A stretch of DNA of 64,000 nt from Streptomyces sp. JJ66 (GCF_019303495.1 NZ_JAEVFI010000011.1:59440-123439), one strand, 5' to 3'. Positions 1 through 9,900 are shown, counted from the first letter of the stretch. Numbers and translations: made by a program. The notes: generated by a model not told the origin, from the letters alone.

Positions 1-1
1 C

Positions 2-187
2 TCCTACTTCCGCAAGTACACCCAGGTCTCGGAAGAGGAGGCGCTGGAGTACGCGCGCGGCACGTGGGCCGAGATCAACGGGCCGAACCTGGTACAGAAC
101 ATCGTCCCCACCCGGGGCCGCGCCAGCCTGGTCCTGCGCAAGGGCCCGGACCACACCGTCCAGCGCCTGTCGCTGCGCAAGCTGTAA
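2..187 (+). CDS. coaA: Type I pantothenate kinase, C-terminal fragment
   Basis: This is the last 61 codons of a gene that begins before the window. The tail ([20 protein letters not shown], then a basic end LSLRKL) matches the C-terminus of bacterial type I pantothenate kinase, which phosphorylates pantothenate in the first step of coenzyme A synthesis. The P-loop and catalytic part lie outside the window. It converges on glmM, with 96 bp and a hairpin between the two stops; the coaA/glmM pairing is the usual Streptomyces arrangement. Confidence 0.85.
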   Translation, partial: SYFRKYTQVSEEEALEYARGTWAEINGPNLVQNIVPTRGRASLVLRKGPDHTVQRLSLRKL

Positions 188-233
188 CCCGCACGGGGAC
201 GGCTTCGCGCCGGGGCCGCACGGCTCCGCGGGC

Positions 234-263
234 AAGCCGGTGGCGGGCCGCCCCCGCCGGCTT
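234..263. terminator. Hairpin between convergent coaA and glmM
   Basis: Arms AAGCCGG (234-240) and CCGGCTT (257-263) pair and can extend through a T-G wobble into further GC pairs. It sits between two converging stop codons and has no T-tract, as is common in actinobacteria. Probably a bidirectional terminator. Confidence 0.5.
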
Positions 264-283
264 CCGGAAGGGGCGGGGAGCGC

Positions 284-1642
284 TCAGCCCAGCGCGGACT
301 TCACCGTGTCGGCCAGCCGCTCCGCGACCGCCCGCGCCTGCTCCTCGTCGGCCGCCTCGACCATGACCCGCACCAGCGGCTCCGTGCCGGAGGGCCGCAG
401 CAGCACGCGCCCCGTCTCGCCCAGTTCCCGCTCCGCGTCGGCGACGGCGGCGGCCAGTTCGGCGGAGGTGGCCACCCGCGACTTGTCCACGTCCCGGACG
501 TTGACCAGCACCTGCGGCAGCCGCCGCATGACGCCCGCCAGCTGGGCCAGCGGCTTGTGGGTGGCCGCGACGCGGGCGGCCAGCAGCAGGCCGGTCAGCG
601 TGCCGTCGCCCGTCGTGGCGTGGTCCAGCGCGATGACGTGGCCGGACTGCTCACCGCCGAGCGAGTAGCCGCCGCGCTTGAGTTCCTCCAGCACGTAGCG
701 GTCACCGACGGCGGCCTGGAGCAGCGTGATGCCCTCGCGCTCCATGGCCAGCTTGAAGCCGAGGTTGGACATCACCGTGGCCACCACGGTGTCGCCGCGC
801 AGGGTGCCGTTCTCCTTCATGGCCAGTGCGAGGACGGCGAGGATCTGGTCGCCGTCCACCTCGTTGCCCTCGGCGTCCACGGCCAGGCAGCGGTCGGCGT
901 CGCCGTCGTGCGCGACGCCCAGGTCCGCGCCGTGCTCGACGACGGCCGCGCGCAGCCCGTCCAGGTGGGTGGAGCCGCAGGCGTCGTTGATGTTCAGCCC
1001 GTCCGGTTCGGCGCCGATGGTGACGACGTCGGCCCCGGCTCGCGCGAACGCCTCCGGGGAGACGCGGGCGGCCGCGCCGTGCGCCCCGTCGATGACGACC
1101 TTCAGCCCGTCCAGCCGGTTCGGCAGCACGCCGATCAGGTGGGCGACGTAGCTGTCGAACCCGGCGTCGTGGGTGCGCACCCGGCCGACCCCGGCGCCGG
1201 TGGGCCGGTTCCACGGCTCTGCGGCGGCGTGCTCGCGGTAGACGGCCTCGATGCGGTCCTCGATGTCGTCGGGGAGTTTGTGCCCGCCGCGCGCGAAGAA
1301 CTTGATGCCGTTGTCCGGCATGGGGTTGTGGCTGGCCGACAGCATGACGCCCAGGTCGGCGCCGAGCGAGCCGGTCAGGTAGGCGACGGCGGGCGTGGGC
1401 AGGACGCCCACCCGCAGCACGTCCACGCCCGCGCTGGCCAGGCCCGCCACCACGGCCGACTCCAGGAACTCACCGGACGCGCGCGGGTCCCGCCCGACCA
1501 CGGCCACGGGGCGGTGGCCCTCGAACGTGCCCACCTCACCGAGCACGTGTGCCGCCGCGACGGACAGCCCCATCGCCAGCTCAGCCGTCAGGTCCGCGTT
1601 GGCGACGCCGCGCACGCCGTCCGTTCCGAAGAGTCGTCCCAC
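284..1642 (-). CDS. glmM: Phosphoglucosamine mutase
   Basis: A 452-aa enzyme interconverting glucosamine-6-phosphate and glucosamine-1-phosphate, feeding UDP-GlcNAc for peptidoglycan. The N-terminus is typical ([11 protein letters not shown]). The phosphoserine loop LSASHNP places the catalytic Ser at 104. The metal loop DGDADRC is in the middle, and the sugar-phosphate loop RPSGTEP lies near the C-terminus. Length is normal for the family and the start is GTG. It lies downstream of rplM-rpsI on the same strand, behind a hairpin. Confidence 0.96.
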   Translation of the reverse strand: MGRLFGTDGVRGVANADLTAELAMGLSVAAAHVLGEVGTFEGHRPVAVVGRDPRASGEFLESAVVAGLASAGVDVLRVGVLPTPAVAYLTGSLGADLGVMLSASHNPMPDNGIKFFARGGHKLPDDIEDRIEAVYREHAAAEPWNRPTGAGVGRVRTHDAGFDSYVAHLIGVLPNRLDGLKVVIDGAHGAAARVSPEAFARAGADVVTIGAEPDGLNINDACGSTHLDGLRAAVVEHGADLGVAHDGDADRCLAVDAEGNEVDGDQILAVLALAMKENGTLRGDTVVATVMSNLGFKLAMEREGITLLQAAVGDRYVLEELKRGGYSLGGEQSGHVIALDHATTGDGTLTGLLLAARVAATHKPLAQLAGVMRRLPQVLVNVRDVDKSRVATSAELAAAVADAERELGETGRVLLRPSGTEPLVRVMVEAADEEQARAVAERLADTVKSALG

Positions 1643-1814
1643 CGTGGTTCCTCCGAGAGTGTGGTGCGGCCGCCGCAGCGGGCGGGCGTGGTGCGGGGTA
1701 CGCCAGGAGTGGCGCGGCGCCGCGCAGGCGCTCTACCGGTGTATGCCCGGAACGGGATGGTTCCGACCGCCGGGCCAGGTGCGCCGGGGGCCGCGCGTTC
1801 AGCCGGGGGGCCGG

Positions 1815-1874
1815 GCGCCGCCGGGCCAGGCGCCGCCGGGCCAGGCGTCCCCGGGCCGGGCGTCCCCGGGCCGG
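1815..1874. repeat. Four tandem 15-bp GC-rich units
   Basis: Two copies of GCGCCGCCGGGCCAG (1815-1844) are followed by two copies of the variant GCGTCCCCGGGCCGG (1845-1874), head to tail. They lie in the rpsI-glmM intergenic region just beyond the rpsI terminator. No coding role is apparent. Confidence 0.9.
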
Positions 1875-1886
1875 GCGGAAACGGGA

Positions 1887-1920
1887 ACGCCCCGCGGCAC
1901 GCAGGGTGCCGGCGGGGCGT
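1887..1920 (-). terminator. Terminator after rplM-rpsI
   Basis: Left arm 1887-1900 and right arm 1906-1920 pair over 14 bp with a single bulged G at 1911 and a 5-nt loop. It lies 21 bp beyond the rpsI stop in the direction of transcription. GC-rich, no T-run. Confidence 0.7.
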
Positions 1921-1941
1921 CCGTTGGGCGCAGGCGCCGGG

Positions 1942-2475
1942 TCAGCGCTTGCTGTACTGCGTGCCCTTGCGGGCCTTCTTCAGACCGGCCTTCTTGCGCT
2001 CGACGGCGCGAGCGTCCCGGGTGAGGAAGCCCGCCTTCTTCAGCGGGCCGCGGTTGTTCTCGACGTCGGCCTCGTTCAGCGCCCGGGCCACGCCCAGACG
2101 CAGCGCACCGGCCTGGCCGGAGATGCCGCCGCCGTTGATGCGGGCGACGACGTCGTAGCGGTCGTCCAGCTCCAGCACCTTGAACGGCTCGTTGACTTCC
2201 TGCTGGTGCACCTTGTTGGGGAAGTAACCCTCCAGGGTGCGGCCGTTGATCTTCCACTTGCCGCTGCCCGGCACGATGCGGACGCGGGCGATGGCGTTCT
2301 TGCGGCGACCGGTGCCGGCACCCGGCTGCGGGTCGCCGAAGCGGGACGCCATCGACTCGGTGCTGTACTCGCCCTCGACGCCCTCGGGGGTCTCGGTGCT
2401 GTAGTGCTCGGTGTTCTCGGCGTTCTCGGCGTTCTCGATGCCGTCGACGGGGATCTCAGCGGTGGTCTCGGCCAC
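1942..2475 (-). CDS. rpsI: 30S ribosomal protein S9
   Basis: 177 aa. The S9 fold occupies about the last 125 residues and ends in the invariant basic tail KGTQYSKR, whose arginine reaches the P-site tRNA. The first 50 residues form an acidic, Glu/Asn/Thr-rich extension ([10 protein letters not shown]) of the kind seen in actinobacteria. The start is GTG. It follows rplM by 39 bp in the standard L13-S9 operon. Confidence 0.96.
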   Translation of the reverse strand: MAETTAEIPVDGIENAENAENTEHYSTETPEGVEGEYSTESMASRFGDPQPGAGTGRRKNAIARVRIVPGSGKWKINGRTLEGYFPNKVHQQEVNEPFKVLELDDRYDVVARINGGGISGQAGALRLGVARALNEADVENNRGPLKKAGFLTRDARAVERKKAGLKKARKGTQYSKR

Positions 2476-2514
2476 GATGCTCCTCGGTTCTCTTCGTTCC
2501 GGTAGTGGCCGGAC

Positions 2515-2958
2515 TTACTGGCTGATCTGGGTGATCTGGTACGGCTGGGGCTGCTGCGCGCCGTGCGGGTGCTCGGCGCCACGGTAGACCTTCAGCTTCG
2601 AGAGCATCTGCCGGCCCAGGGTGTTCTTCGGGAGCATGCCCTTGACGGCCTTCTCGACGGCCTTCTCCGGGTTCTTCTCCAGCAGCTCCTCGTAGCGGAC
2701 GCCGCGCAGACCACCGGGGTAACCGGAGTGCCGGTAGGCCAGCTTCTGGGTCCGCTTGTTGCCGGAGAGGTGCACCTTGTCGGCGTTGATGATGATGACG
2801 AAGTCACCAGCGTCAACGTGCGGCGCGTACACCGGCTTGTGCTTACCCCGCAGGAGAGTGGCGGCCTGCGAGGCCAGACGGCCCAGGACCACGTCCTGCG
2901 CGTCGATGACGTGCCACTGGCGCTTGATGTCGCCGGGCTTGGGGCTGTACGTACGCAC
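2515..2958 (-). CDS. rplM: 50S ribosomal protein L13
   Basis: 147 aa, usual length, early-assembly 23S rRNA binder. I start it at the GTG giving [20 protein letters not shown], the conserved L13 N-terminus. An upstream in-frame start at 3015 would add 19 unconserved residues. The core contains VLGRLAS and [12 protein letters not shown]. First gene of the rplM-rpsI operon, preceded by a plausible promoter at 3135-3164. Confidence 0.96.
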   Translation of the reverse strand: MRTYSPKPGDIKRQWHVIDAQDVVLGRLASQAATLLRGKHKPVYAPHVDAGDFVIIINADKVHLSGNKRTQKLAYRHSGYPGGLRGVRYEELLEKNPEKAVEKAVKGMLPKNTLGRQMLSKLKVYRGAEHPHGAQQPQPYQITQISQ

Positions 2959-3134
2959 GGTCGTATGCCTTCGCTTCTTCTGGGTGAGTCCTGACTGGGC
3001 CACCAGACAGATCACGACAGCCTTCTACCGCGCGGGCTGACGCGGGCCACGCGCGGATGCTGGTCATCGACCGGTGAGCCGGTGTAGGCCCCCCTCACGT
3101 GAGAATGAGGCAGACCGGTACACAACGATCTCGC

Positions 3135-3164
3135 AGAATACCGGCCCACCCCTGACCGGGTCAA
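3135..3164 (-). promoter_or_regulatory. Candidate sigma-70-type promoter of rplM-rpsI
   Basis: On the minus strand TTGACC (3159-3164) and TATTCT (3135-3140) are separated by 18 bp, close to the HrdB consensus. Initiation near 3128 would give a leader of roughly 170 nt before rplM. Assigned by eye from consensus only. Confidence 0.5.
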
Positions 3165-3174
3165 AGCGAGCCCG

Positions 3175-3720
3175 TCACGGGGCAGTGGGGAACGCCGACG
3201 TGTCCAGCTCCACCGCCTGCCCGTCACCGAGCCGCAACCACACCGGCTCCCCGAACGGCGTTTCCCCCCGCGCCCCGTACCCCGTCGGCCCCGGATTCTC
3301 CAGCAGGACGCACGAGGCGGCGTAGGGATCGATGATCAGGCAGGCGCTCACGCCGAAGCGAGCGTAGACGGCCGGTTTGGTCCCAAAGTCGAATACGTCT
3401 TGCCGTACCGAGGCGTACTCGACCACCGCACGCAGATCCACGCAGGAGTAGGTGTGGCCGTGGGGCGTTGCCCCGGGCGCCAGGACGGCGAGGTCCGGGG
3501 CCAGAGCCGTGTCCTGGGTGAAGTCCACGAGCACGTGGGAGATCGTGTCCGCCTCCGGCCCCAGTCGCTCGTGCAGCTGACCACGGACAGCGAACAGGGT
3601 GCGGTCCTGGTCCGGGGTGTTCGGCGTCATGACGACGCGGCCAGCGATGACATCCACCACATACCCCTCCGTGGGCAGCGCCGCCGCCGGATTGGTTCGC
3701 AGCACGTTCAGGAGGGTCAC
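3175..3720 (-). CDS. Uma2-family (DUF820) putative endonuclease
   Basis: 181 aa. The pattern fits the Uma2 group of PD-(D/E)xK-like proteins: a VVMTP strand near residue 30, then APDLAVL, an acidic strand LRAVVEYAS, a lysine in DFGTKPAVYARFGV, and LIIDP. These are numerous in streptomycetes and cyanobacteria, and their physiological substrate is unclear. The GTG start lies 16 bp after the ABC-F stop, so co-transcription with that gene is likely. It reads toward rplM and its 3' end is close to the rplM promoter. Confidence 0.75.
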   Translation of the reverse strand: MTLLNVLRTNPAAALPTEGYVVDVIAGRVVMTPNTPDQDRTLFAVRGQLHERLGPEADTISHVLVDFTQDTALAPDLAVLAPGATPHGHTYSCVDLRAVVEYASVRQDVFDFGTKPAVYARFGVSACLIIDPYAASCVLLENPGPTGYGARGETPFGEPVWLRLGDGQAVELDTSAFPTAP

Positions 3721-3736
3721 GGGGTACTTCTACCAC

Positions 3737-5365
3737 TCACCGCGCCCGGGTGACGCGGGATTCGTCCCAGACGGGGGCGGGGGTTTCGCGGACGTGGCCG
3801 TCGGCGCCGAAGACCAGGTAGCGGTCGAAGGCGCGGGCGAACCAGCGGTCGTGGGTGACGGCCAGCACCGTGCCCTCGTACGCCTCCAGCCCGGCCTGCA
3901 ACGCCTCCGCGCTCTCCAGGTCGAGGTTGTCCGTCGGCTCGTCCAGCAGCAGGGCCGTGGACCCGGCCAGCTCCAGCAGGAGGATCTGGAAGCGGGCCTG
4001 CTGGCCACCGGAGAGCCGGTCGAAGGGCTGCTCCGAGGCCCGGTCCAGCTCGTAGCGGCGCAGCGCGGACATGGCCGCGCCCCGGTCCAGGGCGTGCTCC
4101 TTCCACAGGATGTCCCGCAGCGGCCGGCCCGCCAGCTCCGGGTGGGCGTGGGTCTGCGCGAAGTGCCCGGGGACGACGCGGGCGCCGAGCTTCCAGGCGC
4201 CGGTGTGGGCCACGGGCCGCTCGGGGTCGCCCGCCAGCAGCCGCAGGAAGTGCGACTTGCCCGACCCGTTGGAGCCCAGCACCGCGACCCGCTCGCCGTA
4301 GAAGACCTCCAGTGAGAACGGCCGCATCAGCCCCGTCAGCTCCAGCTCCTGGCAGGTCACCGCCCGGACGCCGGTGCGGCCGCCGCGCAGGCGCATGGTG
4401 ATCCGCTGCTCGCGCGGCGGCTCCTGCGGCGGCCCGGCCTCCTCGAACTTGCGCAGCCGGGTCTGCGCGGCCTGGTAGCGGGAGGCGAGGCCGTCGTTGA
4501 AGGCCGCCTTGGTCTTCAACGTGTTCACCAGCTGCTTGAGCTGCGCGTGCTTCTCGTCCCAGCGGCGGCGCAGCTCCTCGAACCGGGCGAACCGCTCGCG
4601 CCGCGCCGCGTGGTAGGTGCCGAACCCGCCGCCGTGCACCCACACGTCGGAGCCCGCCGGGCTGGGCTCGACGCTGATGATCTTCTGGGCCGAGCGGGCC
4701 AGCAGCTCGCGGTCGTGGGAGATGAACAGCACCGTCTTGCGCGTCTCGCGCAGCCGCTCTTCCAGCCAGCGCTTGCCGGGCACGTCGAGGTAGTTGTCCG
4801 GCTCGTCCAGCAGCAGCACCTCGTCCGGGCCGCGCAGTAGCGCCTCCAGTACCAGGCGTTTCTGCTCGCCGCCGGACAGCGTGCGCACCTCGCGGAACTG
4901 GGCGCGCTCGTAGGGGGCGCCGAGCGCGGCCGTGGTGCAGATGTCCCACTGGGTCTCGGCCTCGTAGCCGCGCGCCTCGGCCCAGTCGCTGAGCGCCTGC
5001 GCGTAGTCCAGCTGCGCCGTCTCGTCGTCCCGTTCGATGATCGCCAGCTCGGCGGCGTCCACGGCGGCGGCGGCCTCGCGGATGCGGGCCGGGGCGACGG
5101 AGACCAGCAGGTCCCGCACGGTGCGCTCGTCGCGGACCGAGCCCACGAACTGGGGCATCACGCCGAGCCCGCCGGAGACGGTCACCGTGCCGCCGTGCGG
5201 CTGCACCTCCCCCGCGATGATCCGCAGCAGCGTCGTCTTGCCCGCGCCGTTGGCCCCGACCAGCGCGACGGCCGCGCCCTCCCCGACGCGGAAGGAGGCG
5301 TCGGCGATCAGCAGCCGCCCGTCCGGCAGGTAGTACTCGACGTGCGCGACTTCGACGTGACCCAT
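3737..5365 (-). CDS. ABC-F family ATPase (two ABC domains, no membrane part)
   Basis: 542 aa starting at ATG 5365 (MGHVEVAHVEYYLPDGR). Two ATP-binding cassettes are visible. The first has Walker A GANGAGKTT (37-45), signature LSGGEQKRL and Walker B LLLDEPDNYLD. The second has GSNGSGKSH, LSGGQQARF and LLLDEPTDNLD. A charged linker (about 250-300) joins them and there is no transmembrane segment. ABC-F proteins act on the ribosome in translation quality control or antibiotic resistance; which applies here cannot be told. An upstream in-frame extension to 5509 is rejected because it lacks similarity and overlaps the divergent gene. Confidence 0.9.
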   Translation of the reverse strand: MGHVEVAHVEYYLPDGRLLIADASFRVGEGAAVALVGANGAGKTTLLRIIAGEVQPHGGTVTVSGGLGVMPQFVGSVRDERTVRDLLVSVAPARIREAAAAVDAAELAIIERDDETAQLDYAQALSDWAEARGYEAETQWDICTTAALGAPYERAQFREVRTLSGGEQKRLVLEALLRGPDEVLLLDEPDNYLDVPGKRWLEERLRETRKTVLFISHDRELLARSAQKIISVEPSPAGSDVWVHGGGFGTYHAARRERFARFEELRRRWDEKHAQLKQLVNTLKTKAAFNDGLASRYQAAQTRLRKFEEAGPPQEPPREQRITMRLRGGRTGVRAVTCQELELTGLMRPFSLEVFYGERVAVLGSNGSGKSHFLRLLAGDPERPVAHTGAWKLGARVVPGHFAQTHAHPELAGRPLRDILWKEHALDRGAAMSALRRYELDRASEQPFDRLSGGQQARFQILLLELAGSTALLLDEPTDNLDLESAEALQAGLEAYEGTVLAVTHDRWFARAFDRYLVFGADGHVRETPAPVWDESRVTRAR

Positions 5366-5507
5366 GGCCCGGATTGTGGCCGCCACCGCCTGCCGGAACC
5401 AACCGGTTTTCCCCGGCGGTCCCCGGCCGCCGTCGCCCCTGGCCGTCCTCCCGGTCCGGCCCGACGCCCGCACACCTGCGCGAAGACGGCGGTTTAGGAT
5501 GCCGCCC

Positions 5508-6353
5508 ATGAGCTATGGGCACGGGGGGCCGGGCTGGAACCCCGGGGGCGGGCAGACGCCGGACTGGAACGCGCTCGCCGAGAATCAGGAAGCGAGCCGC
5601 GCGCGGCGGCGGCGCTGGCTGCTGATCGGCGGTGGCGCGGCGGCGACGGCCGCGGTGGCCGCCGTCGTGGCGTTCGCCGTGGCGACCGAGGGCGGCGGCA
5701 GCCCGTCGGACGGGCCCACCACCGCGCTGCCCACGCCCGAGAACCTGCCAGCGAGCCCCGACCAGCCGGACCCGGACTTCACCGAGGCGCCCCCGCCGCC
5801 CAACCCGCGCGAGTTCATCACCGACCCCGAGCGGGACACCGCGCCGCGCAGCGCGCAGACGCTGTTCCCCGCGGCCTCGGTGCGGGCCGACGGCGGCTCC
5901 TTCGCGCGCACGGGGCTGGAGTCCACCGAGGAGTGTGCCTCGGCGGCGTCCAACGCGCTGGCGGCGGTGCTGAACGAGGCGGGCTGCACTGAGCTGCACC
6001 GGGCGACGTTCACCCGGGACGGGGTGGCCGTCACCGTCGGCATCGCCGTGCTGCCTTCGCAGGAAGCCGCCACCCGGGTCAAGGAGGACGCACAGCCCTA
6101 CGTCTCCCCGCTCACCGGCGGCGGCGTGCCCACCGACTTCTGCCGGTACAGCGCGTGCCGCTCCAGCGCCAGCTCCCTGGGCCGCTACGCCTACTTCACC
6201 GTGGCCGGATACCTGAACGGCACCAGCGTCACCGCCGAGGAGGAGCAGGCGCTCGCCGCGAGCCGTGCGCTGGCCACCTACGCGGCGGACCGCCTGTACG
6301 CCCGCGCCGAGGAGCAGGCCGAGGCCGCCGCCACGGCGACCCCCGCGAACTGA
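5508..6353 (+). CDS. Single-pass membrane protein of unknown function
   Basis: 281 aa. A Gly/Pro-rich cytoplasmic N-terminus (about 1-38) and a basic RARRRR stretch precede one transmembrane helix (about 42-62). A Pro/Ser/Asp-rich linker and an exported domain with several Cys follow (ECASAASNAL, CTELHR, CRYSACRSS). TAGGAT at 5495-5500 resembles a -10 box only 7 nt before the ATG, so the mRNA may be leaderless; no Shine-Dalgarno is visible. An ATG at 5499 would add three residues. Divergent from the ABC-F gene. Family not recognised. Confidence 0.8.
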   Translation: MSYGHGGPGWNPGGGQTPDWNALAENQEASRARRRRWLLIGGGAAATAAVAAVVAFAVATEGGGSPSDGPTTALPTPENLPASPDQPDPDFTEAPPPPNPREFITDPERDTAPRSAQTLFPAASVRADGGSFARTGLESTEECASAASNALAAVLNEAGCTELHRATFTRDGVAVTVGIAVLPSQEAATRVKEDAQPYVSPLTGGGVPTDFCRYSACRSSASSLGRYAYFTVAGYLNGTSVTAEEEQALAASRALATYAADRLYARAEEQAEAAATATPAN

Positions 6354-6466
6354 CGGCGACCCGCCCCCCAGTTCGCGGGCCAGCATCCACCACCTGCCGG
6401 GGCCGTCCTCCGTCGCCGGTGCTTCGGGCGGGGAAGGCGCGGGAAGGGGCCGGAAAGAGCGGACCC

Positions 6467-7312
6467 TCAGCGGATGGGGGACAGCGTGCGCAGGCGGCGG
6501 GCGGCGGCGTTGCGGGCGGCCAGTTCGGCGTCGGCGGGGTAGCCGACCTCCTCCAGCGTCAGCCCGTGCGGACGCACCACGTGCACCGCCGAGTCGCGCA
6601 CCCCGGCCGCCAGCACCGCGCCGGGCCACTGTGGCGAGCGGTGGCCGTCGCCGACGAAGAGCATGGCCCCGACCAGCGCGCGCACCATGTTGTGGCAGAA
6701 CGCGTCGGCGCGCACGGTGGCTTCCAGAACGCCGTCGGCGCGGCGCTCCCAGTGCAGGTCCAGCAGGCGGCGGATCGTCGTCGCGCCGTCGCGCCGCTTG
6801 CAGTAGGCGGCGAAGTCGTGCTCGCCCAGCAGGCGCTCGGCGGCGGCGTTCATCGCGTCGAGGTCCAGCGGCCAATTGTGCCACAGCACGTGGCCGCGCC
6901 GCAGCGGATCGACGCCGCCGGGGTGGTCGCTCACGCGGTAGCGGTAGCGGCGCCAGATCGCGGAGAAGCGGGCGTTGAAGTGGGGCGGCGCCTCGCTCAC
7001 GCGCCACACCCGCACGTCCTGCGGCAGGCGCCCGGCCAGGCGGCGCAGCAGGTGCTCACCGTGCTCGGCCCACAGCTCGCGCGGCAAATCGACGTGGGCG
7101 ACCTGGCCCCGGGCGTGCACCCCGGCGTCCGTCCGCCCGGCGACGGTCAGCTCGTGCGGCTCCGCCGAGCGGGTGACGACGCGCAGCGCCTCCTGTACCT
7201 CGCCCTGCACCGTGCGGCGGCCGCGCTGCACCGCCCAGCCGGAGAACTCCCGCCCGTCGTAGCTCAGGTCCAGCCGCACCCGGACGAACCCGGGCTCCAC
7301 CTGGTCACTCAC
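6467..7312 (-). CDS. truA: tRNA pseudouridine(38-40) synthase A
   Basis: 281 aa, GTG start at 7312 behind AGAGGTG. TruA isomerises uridines 38-40 of the tRNA anticodon stem. The catalytic loop [12 protein letters not shown] contains the nucleophile Asp62; the N-terminal strand [15 protein letters not shown] is typical. It closes the alpha-operon region behind rplQ, separated by a strong hairpin. Longer upstream reading (to 7567) is antisense-like low-complexity sequence over rplQ and is not used. Confidence 0.95.
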   Translation of the reverse strand: MSDQVEPGFVRVRLDLSYDGREFSGWAVQRGRRTVQGEVQEALRVVTRSAEPHELTVAGRTDAGVHARGQVAHVDLPRELWAEHGEHLLRRLAGRLPQDVRVWRVSEAPPHFNARFSAIWRRYRYRVSDHPGGVDPLRRGHVLWHNWPLDLDAMNAAAERLLGEHDFAAYCKRRDGATTIRRLLDLHWERRADGVLEATVRADAFCHNMVRALVGAMLFVGDGHRSPQWPGAVLAAGVRDSAVHVVRPHGLTLEEVGYPADAELAARNAAARRLRTLSPIR

Positions 7313-7357
7313 CTCTCGCGTCCTCTCCACTGCGGCTCGGGGCGGCGGTATACGAAG

Positions 7358-7390
7358 CAAGCCCGCCCCTGCGTCACAGGGACGGGCTTG
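7358..7390 (-). terminator. Terminator between rplQ and truA
   Basis: Outer arms CAAGCCCG (7358-7365) and CGGGCTTG (7383-7390) plus inner CCCTG/CAGGG pair with one mismatch around a 5-nt loop. It lies 17 bp past the rplQ stop. It probably limits read-through from the ribosomal genes into truA. Confidence 0.75.
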
Positions 7391-7406
7391 TTCGCTCCTG
7401 CGGCGC

Positions 7407-7946
7407 TCAGGCGTCCTTGGACTCCTCGGCCGGAGCCTCGGCGGACTCGTCCGACTTGGTCTCCTCGGCCTTGGTCTCCTCAGCCGCCGGGGCCTCCTTG
7501 GCCTCGGGGGCCTCGGTGGCCTGCTCGGCGTCCTTGGCGGAGCGCTTGGTCGCGGCCTCGGCCTCACCGACAGCGGCCTGCTGCACGGTCAGGGCCTCCA
7601 CCAGCTCGATGACCGCCATCGGCGCGTTGTCGCCGCGACGGTTACCGATCTTGGTGATCCGGGTGTAGCCGCCCGGGCGGTTCTCGTAGCGCGGGCCGAT
7701 CTCGGTGAAGAGGGTGTGCACGACGGACTTGTCGAGAATCGTGCGCATGACCTGGCGACGGTTGTGCAGGTCGCCCTTCTTCGCCTTGGTGATCAGGCGC
7801 TCCGCGACCGGACGCAGGCGACGGGCCTTGGCCTCGGTCGTGGTGATGCGGCCGTGCTCGAAGAGGGCCGTGGCGAGGTTCGCCAGGAGGGCCTTCTGGT
7901 GCGCGGCGCTGCCGCCCAGACGGGCGCCCTTGGTGGGCTGCGGCAT
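7407..7946 (-). CDS. rplQ: 50S ribosomal protein L17
   Basis: 179 aa starting at ATG 7946 ([20 protein letters not shown]). The conserved L17 domain occupies about residues 1-125 ([20 protein letters not shown]). It is followed by an acidic Glu/Ala/Lys-rich tail of about 50 residues, common in actinobacterial L17 and presumably disordered. Follows rpoA by 131 bp containing a hairpin. Confidence 0.96.
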   Translation of the reverse strand: MPQPTKGARLGGSAAHQKALLANLATALFEHGRITTTEAKARRLRPVAERLITKAKKGDLHNRRQVMRTILDKSVVHTLFTEIGPRYENRPGGYTRITKIGNRRGDNAPMAVIELVEALTVQQAAVGEAEAATKRSAKDAEQATEAPEAKEAPAAEETKAEETKSDESAEAPAEESKDA

Positions 7947-8024
7947 GGTGTTTCTCCTCGTGGTCTGCACCGGCCGTATCAGGTACCGGTGTCAGGGTCC
8001 GGTCGGGCTTGTGCCCGCCGGAAC

Positions 8025-8052
8025 CCGGGACCCGCCTCGCGACGGGTCCCGG
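8025..8052 (-). promoter_or_regulatory. Intercistronic hairpin rpoA/rplQ
   Basis: Perfect 10-bp stem CCGGGACCCG (8025-8034) and CGGGTCCCGG (8043-8052) with an 8-nt loop in the 131-bp rpoA-rplQ gap. Could attenuate or serve as an mRNA processing or stability element; sequence alone does not decide. Confidence 0.6.
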
Positions 8053-8077
8053 TCGTATCGCGGAAGCGGTACTGGGC

Positions 8078-9100
8078 TCAGTACTGCTCGGTCTCGACGA
8101 AGCCCTGGTCGGCGTCGTCGTCGGCGCCGTAGGCGTCGGCGGCGGCGGTCGGGTCGAACCCGGGGGGGCTGTCCTTGAGCGCCAGGCCCATGCCGTGCAG
8201 CTTGGCCTTGACCTCGTCGATGGACTTCGCGCCGAAGTTGCGGATGTCCAGCAGGTCCGCCTCGGAGCGGGCCACCAGCTCGCCCACCGAGTGGATGCCC
8301 TCACGCTTAAGGCAGTTGTAGGAGCGGACGGTCAGCTCCAGCTCCTCGATCGGCAGCGCCAGGTCGGCGGCGAGCGCGGCGTCGGTCGGGGAGGGGCCCA
8401 TGTCGATGCCCTCGGCGTCCACGTTCAGCTCGCGGGCCAGGCCGAACAGCTCGACCAGGGTCTTGCCGGCGGAGGCGACGGCGTCGCGCGGACGCATCGA
8501 CTCCTTGGTCTCGACATCGACGATCAGCTTGTCGAAGTCGGTGCGCTGCTCGACACGGGTCGCCTCGACCTTGTAGGTGACCTTGAGCACCGGGCTGTAG
8601 ATGGAGTCCACCGGGATGCGGCCGATCTCCTGGCCGGCGGCCTTGTTCTGCACGGCGGAGACGTAGCCACGGCCGCGCTCGACCGTCAGCTCCATCTCCA
8701 GCTTGCCCTTGCCGTTCAGCGTGGCCAGGACCAGGTCCGGGTTGTGCACCTCGACACCGGCCGGCGGCGCGATGTCGGCGGCGGTGACCAGGCCCGGGCC
8801 CTGCTTGCGCAGGTACATCACGACCGGCTCGTCGTGCTCGGAGGAGACGACGAGCTGCTTGATGTTCAGGATGAGGTCGGTGACGTCCTCCTTGACGCCC
8901 GGCACGGTGGTGAACTCGTGCAGGACGCCGTCGATCCGGATGCTGGTGACAGCCGCACCGGGGATCGAGGAGAGGAGCGTGCGACGCAGGGAGTTACCGA
9001 GGGTGTAGCCGAAGCCCGGCTCCAGCGGCTCGATCACGAACCGGGAGCGGAACTCGTCGACGACCTCTTCGGTCAGGGAAGGACGCTGAGCGATCAGCAT
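8078..9100 (-). CDS. rpoA: RNA polymerase alpha subunit
   Basis: 340 aa, normal length. The N-terminal domain (about 1-230) shows the dimerisation/assembly signature [19 protein letters not shown]. The C-terminal domain (about 250-315), which contacts UP elements and activators, is recognisable from [20 protein letters not shown]. An acidic tail ends in ETEQY. Standard position between rpsD and rplQ. Start is ATG 9100 ([12 protein letters not shown]). Confidence 0.97.
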   Translation of the reverse strand: MLIAQRPSLTEEVVDEFRSRFVIEPLEPGFGYTLGNSLRRTLLSSIPGAAVTSIRIDGVLHEFTTVPGVKEDVTDLILNIKQLVVSSEHDEPVVMYLRKQGPGLVTAADIAPPAGVEVHNPDLVLATLNGKGKLEMELTVERGRGYVSAVQNKAAGQEIGRIPVDSIYSPVLKVTYKVEATRVEQRTDFDKLIVDVETKESMRPRDAVASAGKTLVELFGLARELNVDAEGIDMGPSPTDAALAADLALPIEELELTVRSYNCLKREGIHSVGELVARSEADLLDIRNFGAKSIDEVKAKLHGMGLALKDSPPGFDPTAAADAYGADDDADQGFVETEQY

Positions 9101-9188
9101 GGGGATGTGCCTCCAGTCTTCGGCAACCGCTATTTGATGCCGGACTCCCCGGGCCGGTACCGGAACCCGGGGTCTACTGCAAGGGTAC

Positions 9189-9226
9189 GGGCGGCCCGCC
9201 GTGAACGAACACGCGGCGGACCGCCC
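9189..9226 (-). promoter_or_regulatory. Intercistronic hairpin rpsD/rpoA
   Basis: Arms 9189-9201 and 9214-9226 pair over 13 positions with one internal C-A mismatch and a 12-nt loop. It lies 21 bp after the rpsD stop. Possibly partial termination or 3' end protection that adjusts rpsD versus rpoA output. Confidence 0.55.
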
Positions 9227-9247
9227 GGACCGCGAGCGCTACCCGGA

Positions 9248-9874
9248 TTACTTCGAGTACAGCTCGACGATCAGCTGCTCCTGCACCTGGGTGTCGATCA
9301 CCGGGCGCTCGGGCAGGCTGTGCACGAGGATGCGCAGGCGGGAGGGGATGACCTCCAGCCACGCCGGGACGGTCTTGTCCCCGGCCTCCGCGACGGCGAC
9401 CTGGAACGGCGTCATGTTCCGGGAGGCTTCGCGGACCTCGATGATGTCGTTCGGGGTGACCCGAGCCGACGGGATGTCCGTCTTGCGGCCGTTCACGTTG
9501 ATGTGGCCGTGCCGCACCAGCTGACGGGCGTGGTCGCGGGACTTGGCGAAGCCAGCCCGGTACACCACGTTGTCCAGCCGGGTCTCCAGGATGCGCAGCA
9601 GGTTCTCACCGGTCTTGCCGGACTTCCTGTTGGCCTCGTTGTAGTACCCGCGGAACTGCTTTTCGAGGACACCGTAGATCCGCGCGCACTTCTGCTTCTC
9701 ACGCTTCTGCAGCAGGTACTCGCTGTCCTTGGTGCGCCCGCGTCCGTGCTCACCCGGGGGGTAAGGACGGATCTCGATCGGGCACTTCGCGCTCTCGCAC
9801 TTAGCTCCCTTGAGGAAGAGCTTCTGCTTCTCCCGACGGCAACGCTTGCAGTCGGCCCCGGTGTAACGCGCCAT
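9248..9874 (-). CDS. rpsD: 30S ribosomal protein S4, zinc-binding form
   Basis: 208 aa. Primary 16S rRNA binder that nucleates 30S assembly. The N-terminus carries Cys9, Cys12, Cys26 and Cys31 (CxxC-x13-CxxxxC), the zinc-containing form of S4. The S4 RNA-binding domain (about 95-155) contains RLDNVVYRAGFAKSRDHARQ. Start ATG 9874. Confidence 0.97.
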   Translation of the reverse strand: MARYTGADCKRCRREKQKLFLKGAKCESAKCPIEIRPYPPGEHGRGRTKDSEYLLQKREKQKCARIYGVLEKQFRGYYNEANRKSGKTGENLLRILETRLDNVVYRAGFAKSRDHARQLVRHGHINVNGRKTDIPSARVTPNDIIEVREASRNMTPFQVAVAEAGDKTVPAWLEVIPSRLRILVHSLPERPVIDTQVQEQLIVELYSK

Positions 9875-9900
9875 TGTCGATGATCTCCTGTTTCAGCTGG

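Noticed and set aside
3717..7007. 1096-residue open frame on the minus strand
   Set aside because: It spans the ABC-F, membrane-protein and truA genes out of frame, and is low-complexity Arg/Ala/Pro sequence. A GC-rich shadow.
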